A DNA stretch of 64,000 bases from Neobacillus dielmonensis (GTDB taxonomy: Bacteria > Bacillota > Bacilli > Bacillales > Cytobacillaceae): NCBI RefSeq assembly GCF_000612665.1, contig NZ_HG942048.1, positions 1-64,000 of the forward strand. Direction: 5' to 3'. The notes under the pieces were generated by a model that ran no database searches, was not told the origin of the DNA, and was given only the letters and a program-made list of their open reading frames with translations. This document shows positions 1-10,139 of the stretch, in pieces; position 1 is the first letter of the stretch, and every line of letters begins with the position of its first letter. The position numbers and the translations under genes were made by a program.

Positions 1-623
1 AATTTCAGTTGACAATTACAGAATTCTCTATATACTGCAAAAAGATTTTTTGATCAATTAGACTTGGATACCAAAAATAATTTAAAAGTTGATGTCACTG
101 ATACAATAGCACAATTTACTAAAAAAAAGGTAGAGAACGAAAGCCAAATAAAAACGATGAGTCGGCAAGAGTAGATATTCTGGATTTTCAAGGTGATATG
201 AAGCTTAATTTGTTTTCCTATATTATGGAAAAGACAAATGCAAGAACTGATAATATAGGAGAGAATTTCTTTAACATAGCTAGTGCCTATGATAATTTTT
301 ACAATAATCCAGACTTAATTTATATTGTTGGTGAAGTTTCGCTGCCAGAAGTATTTTTAAACAATATAACTAAACCGTTACCAGAAGTAACGGAGTATAT
401 CAATAATTTAAAAATAGAAATTGATAAGAGGAAACAGAATTCAAAAGGAAAATACGGAGTTAGTATTGGAATGTCAAAAGAAGCGGTATTAAATTCTTCT
501 TGGGGAAAACCACAAGACATAAACACAACTATTACTCAATTTGGGACTCATGAACAATGGGTTTATGGTGGGGGGAATTATTTATACTTTGAGAATGGAA
601 AATTAACTTCAATTCAAAATTAG
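1..623 (+). pseudogene. Broken hypothetical gene, C-terminal SmpA/OmlA-like domain, N-terminus outside window
   Basis: The last 141 codons (from 198) are open and end in a segment like small outer-domain/SmpA-type repeats: GMSKEAVL, then WGKP, a QWVYG core and a terminal YLYFENGKL strand. Reading back in that frame stays open to 123, where TAA 120-122 blocks it. Upstream, frame 1 (13-120) is open and protein-like (motif FFDQLDLDT). The two frames meet at a run of eight A (121-128), so one indel there would join them. ATG198 has its AAGGTG only two bases away, too close for a good start. I read this as one gene broken by a homopolymer frameshift (real decay or sequencing error). A second frame break near position 10 (TGA) is possible. 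Function unknown. Confidence 0.55.
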
Positions 624-701
624 ATAATCTTTCACAATTATATTAATAAAACGCTTTCAAAGTAGATTATGCTTATGTGTACCTAAATTTGGAGGTGTTC
701 T

Positions 702-971
702 ATGAGTTCTATGAAACATATCATTCAGTTTTGCAACACATACACACAAGAAATACTTAGAGAAGAGTCATATGAAAATTTCAAAAGAATTGAAGAGATA
801 ATTACTGGTTTAAGCAATGCGGTTGGTGAAATTTATATATTGGACAGTAGTATGAGAATGCACGTTGCTGCCTATGTAACCGATAAAATTATAGTAACTG
901 ATCGTGAGTTTATATATAAGGTATTTTTTAAAACAAAGTTATGTGAATTACAACCAATGGTTAGAAGGTAG
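702..971 (+). CDS. Hypothetical protein, 89 aa
   Basis: A GGAGGTG ribosome site sits six bases before ATG702, and the frame ends just before a strong bidirectional hairpin. The product is a small, mixed-charge soluble protein with no signal peptide or membrane segment. It has an amphipathic N-terminal half (ILREE...KRIEEII) and a basic C-terminal end. I do not recognise the family. It stands alone between a broken gene and a convergent membrane-protein gene in what looks like accessory DNA. Confidence 0.6.
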   Translation: MSSMKHIIQFCNTYTQEILREESYENFKRIEEIITGLSNAVGEIYILDSSMRMHVAAYVTDKIIVTDREFIYKVFFKTKLCELQPMVRR

Positions 972-1010
972 AGGTATAGTTACAATAAAGTAATAGACTT
1001 CAGTACAAAA

Positions 1011-1035
1011 AAACCAGCTAAAAGCTGGTTTTAGT
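1011..1035. terminator. Bidirectional terminator between convergent genes
   Basis: Perfect 9-bp stem (AAACCAGCT / AGCTGGTTT) with a 3-base loop at 1011-1031. On the minus strand it is followed by seven T, on the plus strand by TTTTAGTA. It serves the gene ending at 971 and the one ending at 1039. Confidence 0.85.
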
Positions 1036-1038
1036 ATA

Positions 1039-1542
1039 TTAAGGTGTAATTGATGAAGGGAACAACTCATTGAATTTTGCATCTAAAGCATCATTACCCT
1101 CTTGAATTTTTGTATTAGCGGTCTTAGTTAACTCAGCTTGTTTGTTAGCAATATCAGTAGTTGCCTGCTGATCTGCTTGTGTTTGTAATTCATCATTATG
1201 GTCAGTAATTTCTTTAGTTACTCTTGCTTTTTCAGTATCTCCCCAACTACCAACTTCTGTCTGAATTTTATTTTTAAGATCAGATAAAAATCCGCTCAAA
1301 GAAGTGACGGCATTTGTTTTTTCTGAATCACCTGTGTTAGTAATGTCTGTATTTTTTGTACCGAAAATACTATTAGCATAATCACTAATCTGAGATAAGA
1401 ATACAGGATTCATAGCAGCAAATGCTCCTGTTCCTCCAACAAGTAGACCGAAGGCTAAAGTTGCGCCTGCTATCTTCTTTTTAAATGAAGATTTTGATCC
1501 AGAAGCTAATTGTGCAATTCTCTCTTTTCTAGATTGTTCCAT
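1039..1542 (-). CDS. Membrane-anchored or secreted hypothetical protein with coiled coil
   Basis: I place the start at the Met encoded at 1542 (MEQSRKER), preceded by AGGGGAAA; the frame extends 28 codons further upstream but with no ribosome site. The 167-residue product has a basic N-terminus, one hydrophobic segment near residues 22-42 (AGATLAFGLLVGG, ending in an AFA-type cleavage-like site) and then a long Ala/Gln/Glu/Lys-rich helical region likely to form a coiled coil. No cysteines or catalytic motif are visible. It lies in the accessory stretch and its function is unknown. Confidence 0.6.
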   Translation of the reverse strand: MEQSRKERIAQLASGSKSSFKKKIAGATLAFGLLVGGTGAFAAMNPVFLSQISDYANSIFGTKNTDITNTGDSEKTNAVTSLSGFLSDLKNKIQTEVGSWGDTEKARVTKEITDHNDELQTQADQQATTDIANKQAELTKTANTKIQEGNDALDAKFNELFPSSITP

Positions 1543-2065
1543 ATTGACTTTTCCCCTTTTTGAGATTCTATTTTTGAATCTCCACTTTAAAATAAAGTGG
1601 CAACTGGCTGACGTAGTGAAATACACCTTAGTCCCTATAGTTTTGCGTCCACGTTTTTCAACGTGTTTGCATTATTATTTAACAATAAAAAACATATTAG
1701 TGTATATGAGTAAATTTTGGATATAAATCATTCTTTTCATTATCTAAATGAAACTTTAAGTTAAAGATAGTCAGAGTAGCTGTAAAAGCTGCTCTTTTTG
1801 CTTATTATTAACTTATTTGGTATTAATGGAATATTTTTACATATCATTTTTGTATTTATATAATAACTATAAAAAAATAGATGAGAAAACATTCTATATA
1901 AAAGGTATAGGAACTGTAACGTATGAAGGTTAGTTAGATATGGAGAAGTTAGTAAAAAGGTTGCTGAAATCTAATAACATTACTGGTAATAGTGACTAGA
2001 ATTTACATTTAATTACCATAAAGTAATAATCAAACCTCATGTTAAAATTACTATGAGGTGCTTTT
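1543..2065. other. Gene-poor stretch with an orphan terminator
   Basis: No convincing gene. Short frames such as 1940-1999 lack ribosome sites. The AT-rich content and the terminator at 1773-1799 without an upstream plus-strand gene suggest a deleted or eroded transcription unit. Confidence 0.5.
1773..1799 (+). terminator. Orphan intrinsic terminator
   Basis: Stem AGAGTAGCT / AGCTGCTCT (one G-T wobble), loop GTAAA, followed by four more T. No complete plus-strand gene precedes it within the window's accessory segment. Confidence 0.6.
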
Positions 2066-2890
2066 ATGTTTATATCTCCAATGCTATTACAAAAGACAGA
2101 TCATCCTTTTGATGATGATTCATATATTACAGAATTGAAACTTGATGGATTCCGTACCATTTGGACAAAGTTCAATAATCAAGTGAAAATTTATACCAGA
2201 CATAATAATGATATTACTTCTAAGTTCCCTGAGTTGATTAATATTCCTGTACCTGATGGGACTGTTTTAGACGGTGAAATCATTGTATCAGATGACAAGG
2301 GTAGACCAGATTTTGAATCGGTTATGGAAAGGTTTATGTCTAAAAAGTCAGAACACAGTATATCATTTTGTGTATTCGATATTATTTATTTTAATAGTCA
2401 AAGGATTTCTAACTTACCCTTGATTGAAAGAAAAGCAATACTTGAAGAAGTCATTACAGAGGATACTCCAATATTAAATAAAGTTAAATGGATTGAAGGA
2501 AATGCTGAACAATACTTTGAATTGATAAAGCAGAATGAATTAGAGGGGATAGTACAGAAACGTTCTGAATCTAAATATCAGATTAATAAGCGTTCCAATG
2601 ATTGGTTAAAGGTGATTAATTATACTTATGAGAATGTTTGTATATCCGGCTTACGGAAAAATGACTTTGGATTGCTGCTGAACTTTGAAAGTGGGGAGTA
2701 CGCTGGACTAATGGAGTTCATGCCTACTGCAAACAGGAGGGAATTCTATAAGCAATCTAAAGACTTTATTGTTGAGGAAAATGATAAGTTCATTTACTTT
2801 GATCCTAAAATAAAAATGAAAGTTAAATATAGGAACTTAACAAAAAAGGGACTTCTAAGAATCCCTAGTTTTGTGGAGTGGGTTTGTTGA
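2066..2890 (+). CDS. ATP-dependent DNA ligase, YoqV/LigB-like
   Basis: Seals DNA nicks through a ligase-AMP intermediate. The 274-residue length matches the short phage-type ligases such as YoqV of SP-beta (about 270). Visible motifs: nucleotidyl-transfer motif I KLDG with acceptor Lys25, then R30, a LDGEI segment (motif III region), FDIIYF, motif IV EGIVQKR near residue 167, and motif V WLKV near 190, followed by an OB-fold-like C-terminal region. There is no polymerase or phosphoesterase domain of the LigD type. Start ATG2066 has TGAGGTG seven bases upstream. The gene lies in accessory DNA next to a recombinase, which fits a prophage or island cargo origin rather than the housekeeping NAD ligase. 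Confidence 0.85.
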   Translation: MFISPMLLQKTDHPFDDDSYITELKLDGFRTIWTKFNNQVKIYTRHNNDITSKFPELINIPVPDGTVLDGEIIVSDDKGRPDFESVMERFMSKKSEHSISFCVFDIIYFNSQRISNLPLIERKAILEEVITEDTPILNKVKWIEGNAEQYFELIKQNELEGIVQKRSESKYQINKRSNDWLKVINYTYENVCISGLRKNDFGLLLNFESGEYAGLMEFMPTANRREFYKQSKDFIVEENDKFIYFDPKIKMKVKYRNLTKKGLLRIPSFVEWVC

Positions 2891-2943
2891 ATGAGTGGCT
2901 ACTTTTGTCACTTTTAATTTTAATATTATTTGAAGTTCATTAA

Positions 2944-2975
2944 GAAAAGACGATACTGAATGTACCGTCTTTTTC
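2944..2975. terminator. Terminator between ligase and recombinase genes
   Basis: Stem AGACGATAC / GTACCGTCT (one A-C mismatch) at 2948-2970, with T-rich flanks on both strands. It lies between the convergent ligase and recombinase genes. Confidence 0.7.
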
Positions 2976-2979
2976 TTTG

Positions 2980-3984
2980 TTATCTTAATTTACCTCTTTT
3001 CTTTACTTTTACTAAAGGACTATATAATTCATGTTGATTTTTTATTATTTGTTCGTCAAAGTGAACATATTTTTTGGTAGTGCTTATTTGGCTATGTCCA
3101 ACAATAGATTGAACAGCAAAAAGTGAAGCACCTGAAGCTAACATTTCTGTAATTGATTGTCTTCGAAAATCATGACAGGTAAATGTTTTATTAATTCCTG
3201 CTTTTTTTACATACCTAGTGAGATTTCTTCTAAAAGTATCTTCAGCCATTTGTTCCCCATACCAGTTTAAAAACAGATTTCTGTTTTCAAAATGAGTTTG
3301 GTTTTCTGAAATTAATTCGATTAGCATTTTAATAACTATACCCGATAACGGTATTATTCTTGATTTTCTTCCTTTTGCTTTATCGGCAGGTAATATTATT
3401 CTTCTTCCGCTTAAATCAAGATCATCAATAGTGATACTTATCGCTTCTTTGATTCTTAATCCAGTGTCATAAAGAAGAAACATTATACACTTATCACGAA
3501 ATTGAGGGTACTGGCTAGTGTCTGGGACATTCAATAATTTTTGCATTTCAATTTCATTAAGTGGGTGAAAAATTCTTTCATCCTCTTTTATAAACTTGAC
3601 TTGTTCAGGAGGATTTACATTAACTAATTCTTCTTTCTCTAAAAAGTTATAAAAGGTTTTAAGAAATCTTAAACGAGCATTAGTTGTTTGAATTGATAGA
3701 CCGTATTGCTTAGTTTTGTAATTAAAATGGTCATTCCTTAAATAATTTATATATAGTCTTACAGTTTGAGTTGTTAACTGGTTAATGGTTATAACTTCAG
3801 CATGAAACTCATTTAACCAATTTCTAAAAAAATGAAAATGCTCATGATAACTTGTAAAGGTGGGATTTCTTAATCCTTCAGCTTTTTTCGATGAAAGGAA
3901 GTATTCATATGCTTGTTCAAATGTAAAAGCTACTAATTCAGTTTCTTCTTTTACGTTTCTGCCTAAAACACGTTTTCTTTTCAT
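2980..3984 (-). CDS. Tyrosine recombinase / integrase
   Basis: Site-specific recombinase of the phage-integrase family. The N-terminal half is a SAM-like core-binding domain (ANARLRFLKTFYNFL) and the C-terminal half carries the catalytic set: Arg in DTGLRIKE, Lys in the DKAKGRKSR strand pair, HDFRR, GHSQISTT and the Tyr nucleophile in KKYVHF. I use the Met at 3984 (MKRKRVLG), which has GAGGTG six bases upstream; the frame runs 19 codons further without a ribosome site. The catalytic set looks complete. A perfect inverted repeat lies 52-78 bases upstream (4036-4062) and could be its crossover site or operator. The gene sits at the junction between accessory DNA and the core pbuX-xpt operon. 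Confidence 0.85.
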   Translation of the reverse strand: MKRKRVLGRNVKEETELVAFTFEQAYEYFLSSKKAEGLRNPTFTSYHEHFHFFRNWLNEFHAEVITINQLTTQTVRLYINYLRNDHFNYKTKQYGLSIQTTNARLRFLKTFYNFLEKEELVNVNPPEQVKFIKEDERIFHPLNEIEMQKLLNVPDTSQYPQFRDKCIMFLLYDTGLRIKEAISITIDDLDLSGRRIILPADKAKGRKSRIIPLSGIVIKMLIELISENQTHFENRNLFLNWYGEQMAEDTFRRNLTRYVKKAGINKTFTCHDFRRQSITEMLASGASLFAVQSIVGHSQISTTKKYVHFDEQIIKNQHELYSPLVKVKKRGKLR

Positions 3985-4035
3985 TGACGTCACCTCATTT
4001 ATACTATTTTCGTTAAGAAAATGTAGGCAACGTAT

Positions 4036-4062
4036 CGACATATTTTACATAGTAATATGTCG
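4036..4062. repeat. Inverted repeat upstream of recombinase gene, candidate recombination or operator site
   Basis: Perfect 9-bp arms CGACATATT / AATATGTCG separated by nine bases (TTACATAGT). TATC and GATA flank the arms and extend the symmetry with a one-base bulge. The size and spacing resemble a tyrosine-recombinase core site. No T-run follows, so a terminator is unlikely. Confidence 0.5.
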
Positions 4063-4078
4063 GATATTAAAGAGTGCT

Positions 4079-6066
<1,988 letters not shown>

Positions 6067-6125
6067 TAAACGTCCATAAGGAATAAAATAGAAGACCACT
6101 AATGAAGCTGGTATCCTTCATTACC

Positions 6126-6196
6126 CACTCATAGTCGAATTGTTTACGGCAATCCGGTAGAAACTTGCGAGCCATATTCTCGCGATTATATGAGTG
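6126..6196 (-). ncRNA. Purine riboswitch aptamer, guanine class
   Basis: Reading the minus strand, the P1 arms CACTCAT / ATGAGTG close a three-way junction. It contains ATATAATC in J1/2, a P2 stem with GATTCTCG-type loop neighbours, the conserved AGTTTCTACCG in J2/3 and CCGTAAA in L3. The 3' junction reads GACTATG; the C there (position 74 of the xpt aptamer) pairs with guanine, and an adenine switch would have U. With the downstream terminator this should shut off xpt-pbuX when guanine or hypoxanthine is plentiful. Confidence 0.95.
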
Positions 6197-6216
6197 ATAC
6201 CTTTTAAGTTAATCAA

Positions 6217-6244
6217 ATTATATCATGACAACATGGTTTTTCAA
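6217..6244 (-). promoter_or_regulatory. Sigma-A promoter of xpt-pbuX
   Basis: Minus strand: TTGAAA (6239-6244), 16-base spacer, extended -10 TGATATAAT (-10 at 6217-6222). It lies about 20 bases upstream of the aptamer's P1 arm, so the transcript begins close to the riboswitch. Confidence 0.8.
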
Positions 6245-6300
6245 CCCTTTTTCGTAAAAGTCCGAATGAAATATAATTTATCTTTAATTTTGTTCGTGTT

Positions 6301-6315
6301 ATGGAAACCTTTCCA
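6301..6315. promoter_or_regulatory. Possible CcpA (cre) site upstream of kbl
   Basis: ATGGAAACCTTTCCA fits the cre consensus WTGNAANCGNWNNCW except for C in place of the central G. It lies about 200 bases upstream of kbl, a catabolic gene that could be under carbon control. The rest of 6245-6513 is AT-rich with no gene. Confidence 0.35.
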
Positions 6316-6513
6316 AAGCTAATTTTTGAAACATATTTACCAAATAAAAAATTCAAAATTAATGTCCACTGTATATGAACACTTTTAAAATTTTATGATA
6401 AATTATAAGTAAGGAAATGTTATTATATAGCGGTTGGCCTCGCTTACAAATGTCTTTACTGAGTGGACAATTGTATTTTTTTAGAAACATCATAAATCAA
6501 GGGGGAGATTCAG

Positions 6514-7704
6514 GTGTCTAGTAAACAGTTAGTGAAATTTTTAAATGAAAACCTTGAAGATTTAAAGGAGAAGGGTCTCTATAATGTCATTGATCCACTA
6601 GAAAGTGCCAATGGCCCTGTTATCACCATTAATGGGAAAGAGCTAATTAATCTTTCTTCTAACAACTATTTGGGTTTGGCTGCAGATGAACGTTTGAAAA
6701 AAGCGGCCGTAGATGCCATCAAGCAATACGGGGTTGGTGCAGGTGCGGTCCGGACCATTAATGGCACATTAAAGCTACATGTGGAATTAGAGAAAAAGTT
6801 AGCAGAGTTCAAACATACAGAAGCGGCCATTGCTTACCAATCCGGATTTAATTGTAATATGGCGGCCATTTCCGCTGTTATGGACCAAAATGATGCCATT
6901 CTTTCGGATGAATTAAACCATGCATCCATCATTGACGGCTGCCGGCTTTCTAAAGCCAAAATCATCCGCTTCAACCACTCGGACATGGACGACCTAAGAG
7001 CAAAGGCCAAGGAAGCAACGGAATCTGGTCAATACAATAAAGTCATGGTCATAACCGATGGCGTGTTCTCTATGGATGGAGATATAGCGTTACTACCGGA
7101 AATTGTGAAAATTGCCGAAGAATTTGACCTCATTACATATGTAGACGATGCCCATGGCTCTGGTGTACTGGGTGAGGGAGCTGGAACAGTCAAACATTTT
7201 GGTCTTTCTGACAAAATTGACTTTCAAATAGGTACTCTATCAAAAGCAATCGGTGTGGTTGGAGGGTATGTGGCCGGAAAGCAAAACCTGATTGACTGGC
7301 TAAAGGTCCGCAGCCGTCCATTTTTGTTCTCGACATCATTAACACCGGCAGATGTAGCAGCTTGTATCCGGTCTATAGAAATATTGATGGAGAGCACGGA
7401 GCTCAATAATAAGCTTTGGGAAAATGGCACTTATTTAAAACAGGGATTAAAGAAAGTCGGTTTTCATATCGGGAACAGTGAAACACCGATTACTCCCTGC
7501 ATCATCGGGGAAGAAACGTTAGCACAGCAGTTCAGTAAGCGCCTAATCGAAGAAGGGGTCTATGCCAAAGCCATCGTTTTCCCAACGGTTCCACGCGGTA
7601 CAGGGAGAGTGCGCAATATGCCGACTGCAGCCCATACGAAAGAAATGCTTGATAAAGCCATTATTATTTATGAAAAAGTAGGCAAGGAAATGGGTGTTAT
7701 TTAA
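6514..7704 (+). CDS. kbl: Glycine C-acetyltransferase (2-amino-3-ketobutyrate CoA ligase)
   Basis: PLP enzyme of the alpha-oxoamine synthase family. It cleaves 2-amino-3-ketobutyrate with CoA to glycine and acetyl-CoA, the second step of threonine breakdown. The 396-residue length is typical. Visible motifs: SNNYLGLA near residue 48, the DDAHGSG aspartate segment near 210 and the PLP lysine K244 in GTLSKAIG. The start is GTG6514 behind GGGGGAG. It is followed 24 bases later by an SDR-type threonine dehydrogenase, which would make its substrate, so the pair forms a complete threonine-to-glycine route. Confidence 0.93.
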   Translation: MSSKQLVKFLNENLEDLKEKGLYNVIDPLESANGPVITINGKELINLSSNNYLGLAADERLKKAAVDAIKQYGVGAGAVRTINGTLKLHVELEKKLAEFKHTEAAIAYQSGFNCNMAAISAVMDQNDAILSDELNHASIIDGCRLSKAKIIRFNHSDMDDLRAKAKEATESGQYNKVMVITDGVFSMDGDIALLPEIVKIAEEFDLITYVDDAHGSGVLGEGAGTVKHFGLSDKIDFQIGTLSKAIGVVGGYVAGKQNLIDWLKVRSRPFLFSTSLTPADVAACIRSIEILMESTELNNKLWENGTYLKQGLKKVGFHIGNSETPITPCIIGEETLAQQFSKRLIEEGVYAKAIVFPTVPRGTGRVRNMPTAAHTKEMLDKAIIIYEKVGKEMGVI

Positions 7705-7728
7705 TCTGTAAAGGATGGAGAAACCACC

Positions 7729-8694
7729 ATGAAGCGTATTTTAGTAACAGGGGCCCTCGGCCAAATAGGTTCGGAACTCATCTTAAAGCTTAGAAACATC
7801 TATGGTGCGCACAATGTTATTGCAACCGATATTAGACAAAATGACAGCGAGGCTGCTCAAAGCGGTCCTTTCGAAGTGTTAGATGTGACTGATTTTAAGC
7901 AGATGATGAAAATAGCCACCAAGTATCAGGTGGACACCATTGTTCATTTGGCAGCCATTTTATCCGCTTCTGCGGAGGCGATGCCCGTGTTTGCCTGGAA
8001 TTTAAATATGGGTGGCTTGCTAAATGCCCTGGAAACGGCAAGAGAATTGAAGTTGCAATTTTTCACTCCCAGCTCGATTGGCGCATTTGGCCCGTCTACT
8101 CCTAAAGACAATACCCCGCAGGATACGATTATGCGGCCTACTACCATGTATGGTGTCAATAAAGTGGCTGGTGAGCTTTTAGCAGATTACTATTTTTATA
8201 AATATGGTGTGGATACTCGGGGTTTAAGGTTCCCTGGATTAATCTCCCATGTCACGGAGCCAGGGGGAGGCACCACCGATTATGCGGTTGACATCTATTA
8301 TAAAGCGGTTCAGGAGAAAAAGTATACCTCCTATATCGCGAAAGGGACATTTATGGATATGATGTATATGCCTGATGCCTTGAATGCGATTATTGATTTG
8401 ATGGAAGCAGATTCGTCTCGGCTGGTTCACCGCAATTCGTTTAATGTGACAGCTATGAGCTTTGATCCTGAAGGGATTGCGGCCAGTATCAGGATGCAGA
8501 TTCCCGATTTCAAACTGGATTATGATGTGGATCCTTGCCGGCAACAGATAGCAGAAAGTTGGCCCAATTCGCTTGATGCCTCTGCTGCAATGCAGGAGTG
8601 GGGGTTCCATTATGAGTTTGATTTAGATAAGATGACGGAGGATATGATTAGCAAACTACGGCAAAAGCTTAACTTAGAGATTCCCAAGCCATAA
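7729..8694 (+). CDS. L-threonine 3-dehydrogenase, short-chain (UDP-galactose epimerase-like) type
   Basis: Oxidises L-threonine to 2-amino-3-ketobutyrate with NAD+. The Rossmann motif TGALGQIG is at residues 7-14 and the SDR catalytic pair YxxxK is Tyr141/Lys145 (MYGVNKVAGE), with a Ser in the TPSSIGAFG strand as third member. The sequence is extended-SDR throughout and carries no zinc-ligand pattern of the classical MDR-type Tdh. The 321-residue length fits the SDR-Tdh group. It starts 24 bases after kbl behind AAGGATGGAG, so it is co-transcribed. Assignment rests on family resemblance plus the kbl partner; another sugar-nucleotide epimerase is less likely in this setting. Confidence 0.88.
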   Translation: MKRILVTGALGQIGSELILKLRNIYGAHNVIATDIRQNDSEAAQSGPFEVLDVTDFKQMMKIATKYQVDTIVHLAAILSASAEAMPVFAWNLNMGGLLNALETARELKLQFFTPSSIGAFGPSTPKDNTPQDTIMRPTTMYGVNKVAGELLADYYFYKYGVDTRGLRFPGLISHVTEPGGGTTDYAVDIYYKAVQEKKYTSYIAKGTFMDMMYMPDALNAIIDLMEADSSRLVHRNSFNVTAMSFDPEGIAASIRMQIPDFKLDYDVDPCRQQIAESWPNSLDASAAMQEWGFHYEFDLDKMTEDMISKLRQKLNLEIPKP

Positions 8695-8742
8695 TGGCTT
8701 GGGAATTTTAGGTCAGACCATGTACCTAAAGAAGAATCAGCC

Positions 8743-8889
8743 ATGAGGACAAAAACTTAAAGAATTACTTGTTTGGTTGTCCTCAAAAGGCAGTCATGAA
8801 GACAGAACATTAAAGAATTGCTTATTTTTGACTTCATGAAGCCGTTATGAGGACAGATTCTTTAAGATTTGGTTGCTTCTTGTCCACAT
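8743..8889. repeat. Array of three ~52-bp tandem hairpin repeats
   Basis: Units start at 8743, 8796 and 8847 (spacing 53 and 51). Each opens ATGA[AG]GACA and contains an AT-rich core with TTAAAGAATT or a variant. Each closes with a near-complement: TGTCCTCA 8778-8785, TGACTTCAT 8829-8837, TGTCCACAT 8881-8889. Arms differ between units but stay self-complementary, including paired changes. The array fills the gap between the threonine operon and selD. Confidence 0.7.
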
Positions 8890-8919
8890 GAAAGGGCAAT
8901 GACCAAATGCAAACATAAA

Positions 8920-8946
8920 AAAACAACGAAGCTGCAACTCGCTTCG
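8920..8946 (-). terminator. selD terminator
   Basis: Minus strand: stem CGAAGC / GCTTCG (8941-8946 with 8927-8932), eight-base loop, then TTG and a run of seven T. It starts just past the selD stop codon. Confidence 0.85.
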
Positions 8947-8949
8947 CTG

Positions 8950-10002
8950 TTATCTTGTAACATAAATCAATTTGTCCTTTTTCTCTGTTACCCGGCCAAT
9001 GATGGATGCAACAGCTATACCCTTAGAATGCAATGCTTCAACACAACTGTTTGCTTCCTCTTCACTAATCGAGACTAATAGGCCGCCGGACGTAACCGCG
9101 TCGCAAAGAACCAGCTGTTCCTCAGGAAGAATGTCTTCATAAACCACATCACCGCTCAGCCACTTATGATTCGACTTGGAACCGCCAGGAACCACGCCAT
9201 CTTTCGCAAGCCCCACAGCACCATTGAGAATTGGTACTTGGGAAAGAGAAATCTCAAAGCTAACGTTACTGCCACGGGCCATTTCGCTTCCGTGTCCTAG
9301 TAACCCGAATCCGGTCACATCGGTAACAGAATGCGGATGATAGTTGGTTAACACCTCTGCCGCTGATTTATTTAGCATAGCCATCGTTTCCGTTACGATT
9401 CTTTCCTGTTCGGCTGTTACCGCACCGCGCTTGATCCCGGTCGTCATAATTCCCACGCCAATCGGCTTGGTTAAGATTAGAACATCGCCTGGCTTGGCAC
9501 CAACATTTTTCCAAACCTTATCAGGATGAACCAGCCCGGTTACCGATAAACCAAATTTTGGTTCCTGGTCATCAACCGAATGGCCGCCAACTGTAAGGGC
9601 GCCAGCCTCTTTTACTTTATCGGCCGCACCGCGCAAGATATCTCCAAGCACTTGTGCCCCCAATTTTTTAATCGGGAAGCCGACAATATTCATGACTGTT
9701 TTGGGCTCACCGCCCATTGCATAGACGTCACTTAAAGAATTAGCCGCCGCAATCTGTCCAAACATATATGGGTCGTCCACTATGGGAGTAAAATAATCAA
9801 CCGTTTGAATCAAGGCAATCGAATCAGTTAATTTGTACACACCTGCATCGTCGCTTGTTTCGTTTCCGACAATTAATTCTGGCACAGGATCTTGTTTCGG
9901 TAAAAGACGCAAAACTTGCGTCAGGTCTTCAGGACCAATTTTGCAGCCTCAGCCAGCTTTTGTGGACATTGAAGTCAAGCGGATTTTTTCTTGTTCACTC
10001 AC
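8950..10002 (-). CDS. selD: Selenide, water dikinase (selenophosphate synthetase), itself a selenoprotein
   Basis: Makes selenophosphate from selenide and ATP, the selenium donor for selenocysteine tRNA. I start at GTG10002, which has GGAGGTGA five bases upstream. The frame then crosses one UGA at 9949-9951 (codon 18) in the context KAGUGCKIGPEDL, exactly where SelD enzymes carry their catalytic Cys or Sec, followed by the conserved Gly-Cys-Lys. Ignoring the UGA leaves a frame beginning at 9912 with no ribosome site and no catalytic residue. Full length is 350 residues, normal for SelD. Further motifs: ETSDDAGVY (nucleotide/metal site) and the GGHSVDDQEPKFG stretch. A candidate SECIS hairpin follows the UGA. 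It diverges from a second selenoprotein gene. Confidence 0.95.
9912..9951 (-). promoter_or_regulatory. Candidate bacterial SECIS element in selD
   Basis: Begins at the UGA (9949-9951). Apical stem GGTC / GACC (9933-9936 with 9924-9927) has loop CTGAA, and an outer CAAAA / TTTTG pairing surrounds it. Position and size fit SelB-dependent hairpins, which lie just 3' of the UGA inside the coding sequence. Confidence 0.65.
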
Positions 10003-10068
10003 TATGCTCACCTCCATTCCACTAGTATACCTCTTTCCTTATGAAACCGCACGATAAGTGCAAAAGAT

Positions 10069-10097
10069 TTGCGGAATACTAATAATCTAGATAAAAT
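10069..10097 (+). promoter_or_regulatory. Probable promoter of the SelW-like gene
   Basis: TTGCGG (10069-10074), 17-base spacer, TAAAAT (10092-10097), about 43 bases upstream of the ATG. The -35 is weak. Confidence 0.45.
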
Positions 10098-10139
10098 ATT
10101 TCTACTTACTAAATATTTCTCCAATAGGGGGTAAGCACA

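Noticed and set aside
1544-1726. Plus-strand 60-codon gene upstream of the 1039-1542 gene
   Set aside because: It overlaps the promoter/ribosome-site region of the minus-strand gene, lacks its own ribosome site and has atypical composition.
8743-8889. CRISPR array or tRNA genes
   Set aside because: Arms vary, period is uneven, no cloverleaf or CCA-type end; better described as tandem hairpin repeats.
8950-9912. selD as a 320-residue protein starting at 9912
   Set aside because: No ribosome site there, and the catalytic N-terminal segment lies upstream across the UGA with a strong GTG start at 10002.
10003-10139. selC (tRNA-Sec) in the selenium region
   Set aside because: No long-variable-arm cloverleaf with TCA anticodon seen here or in the other gaps I read by eye.
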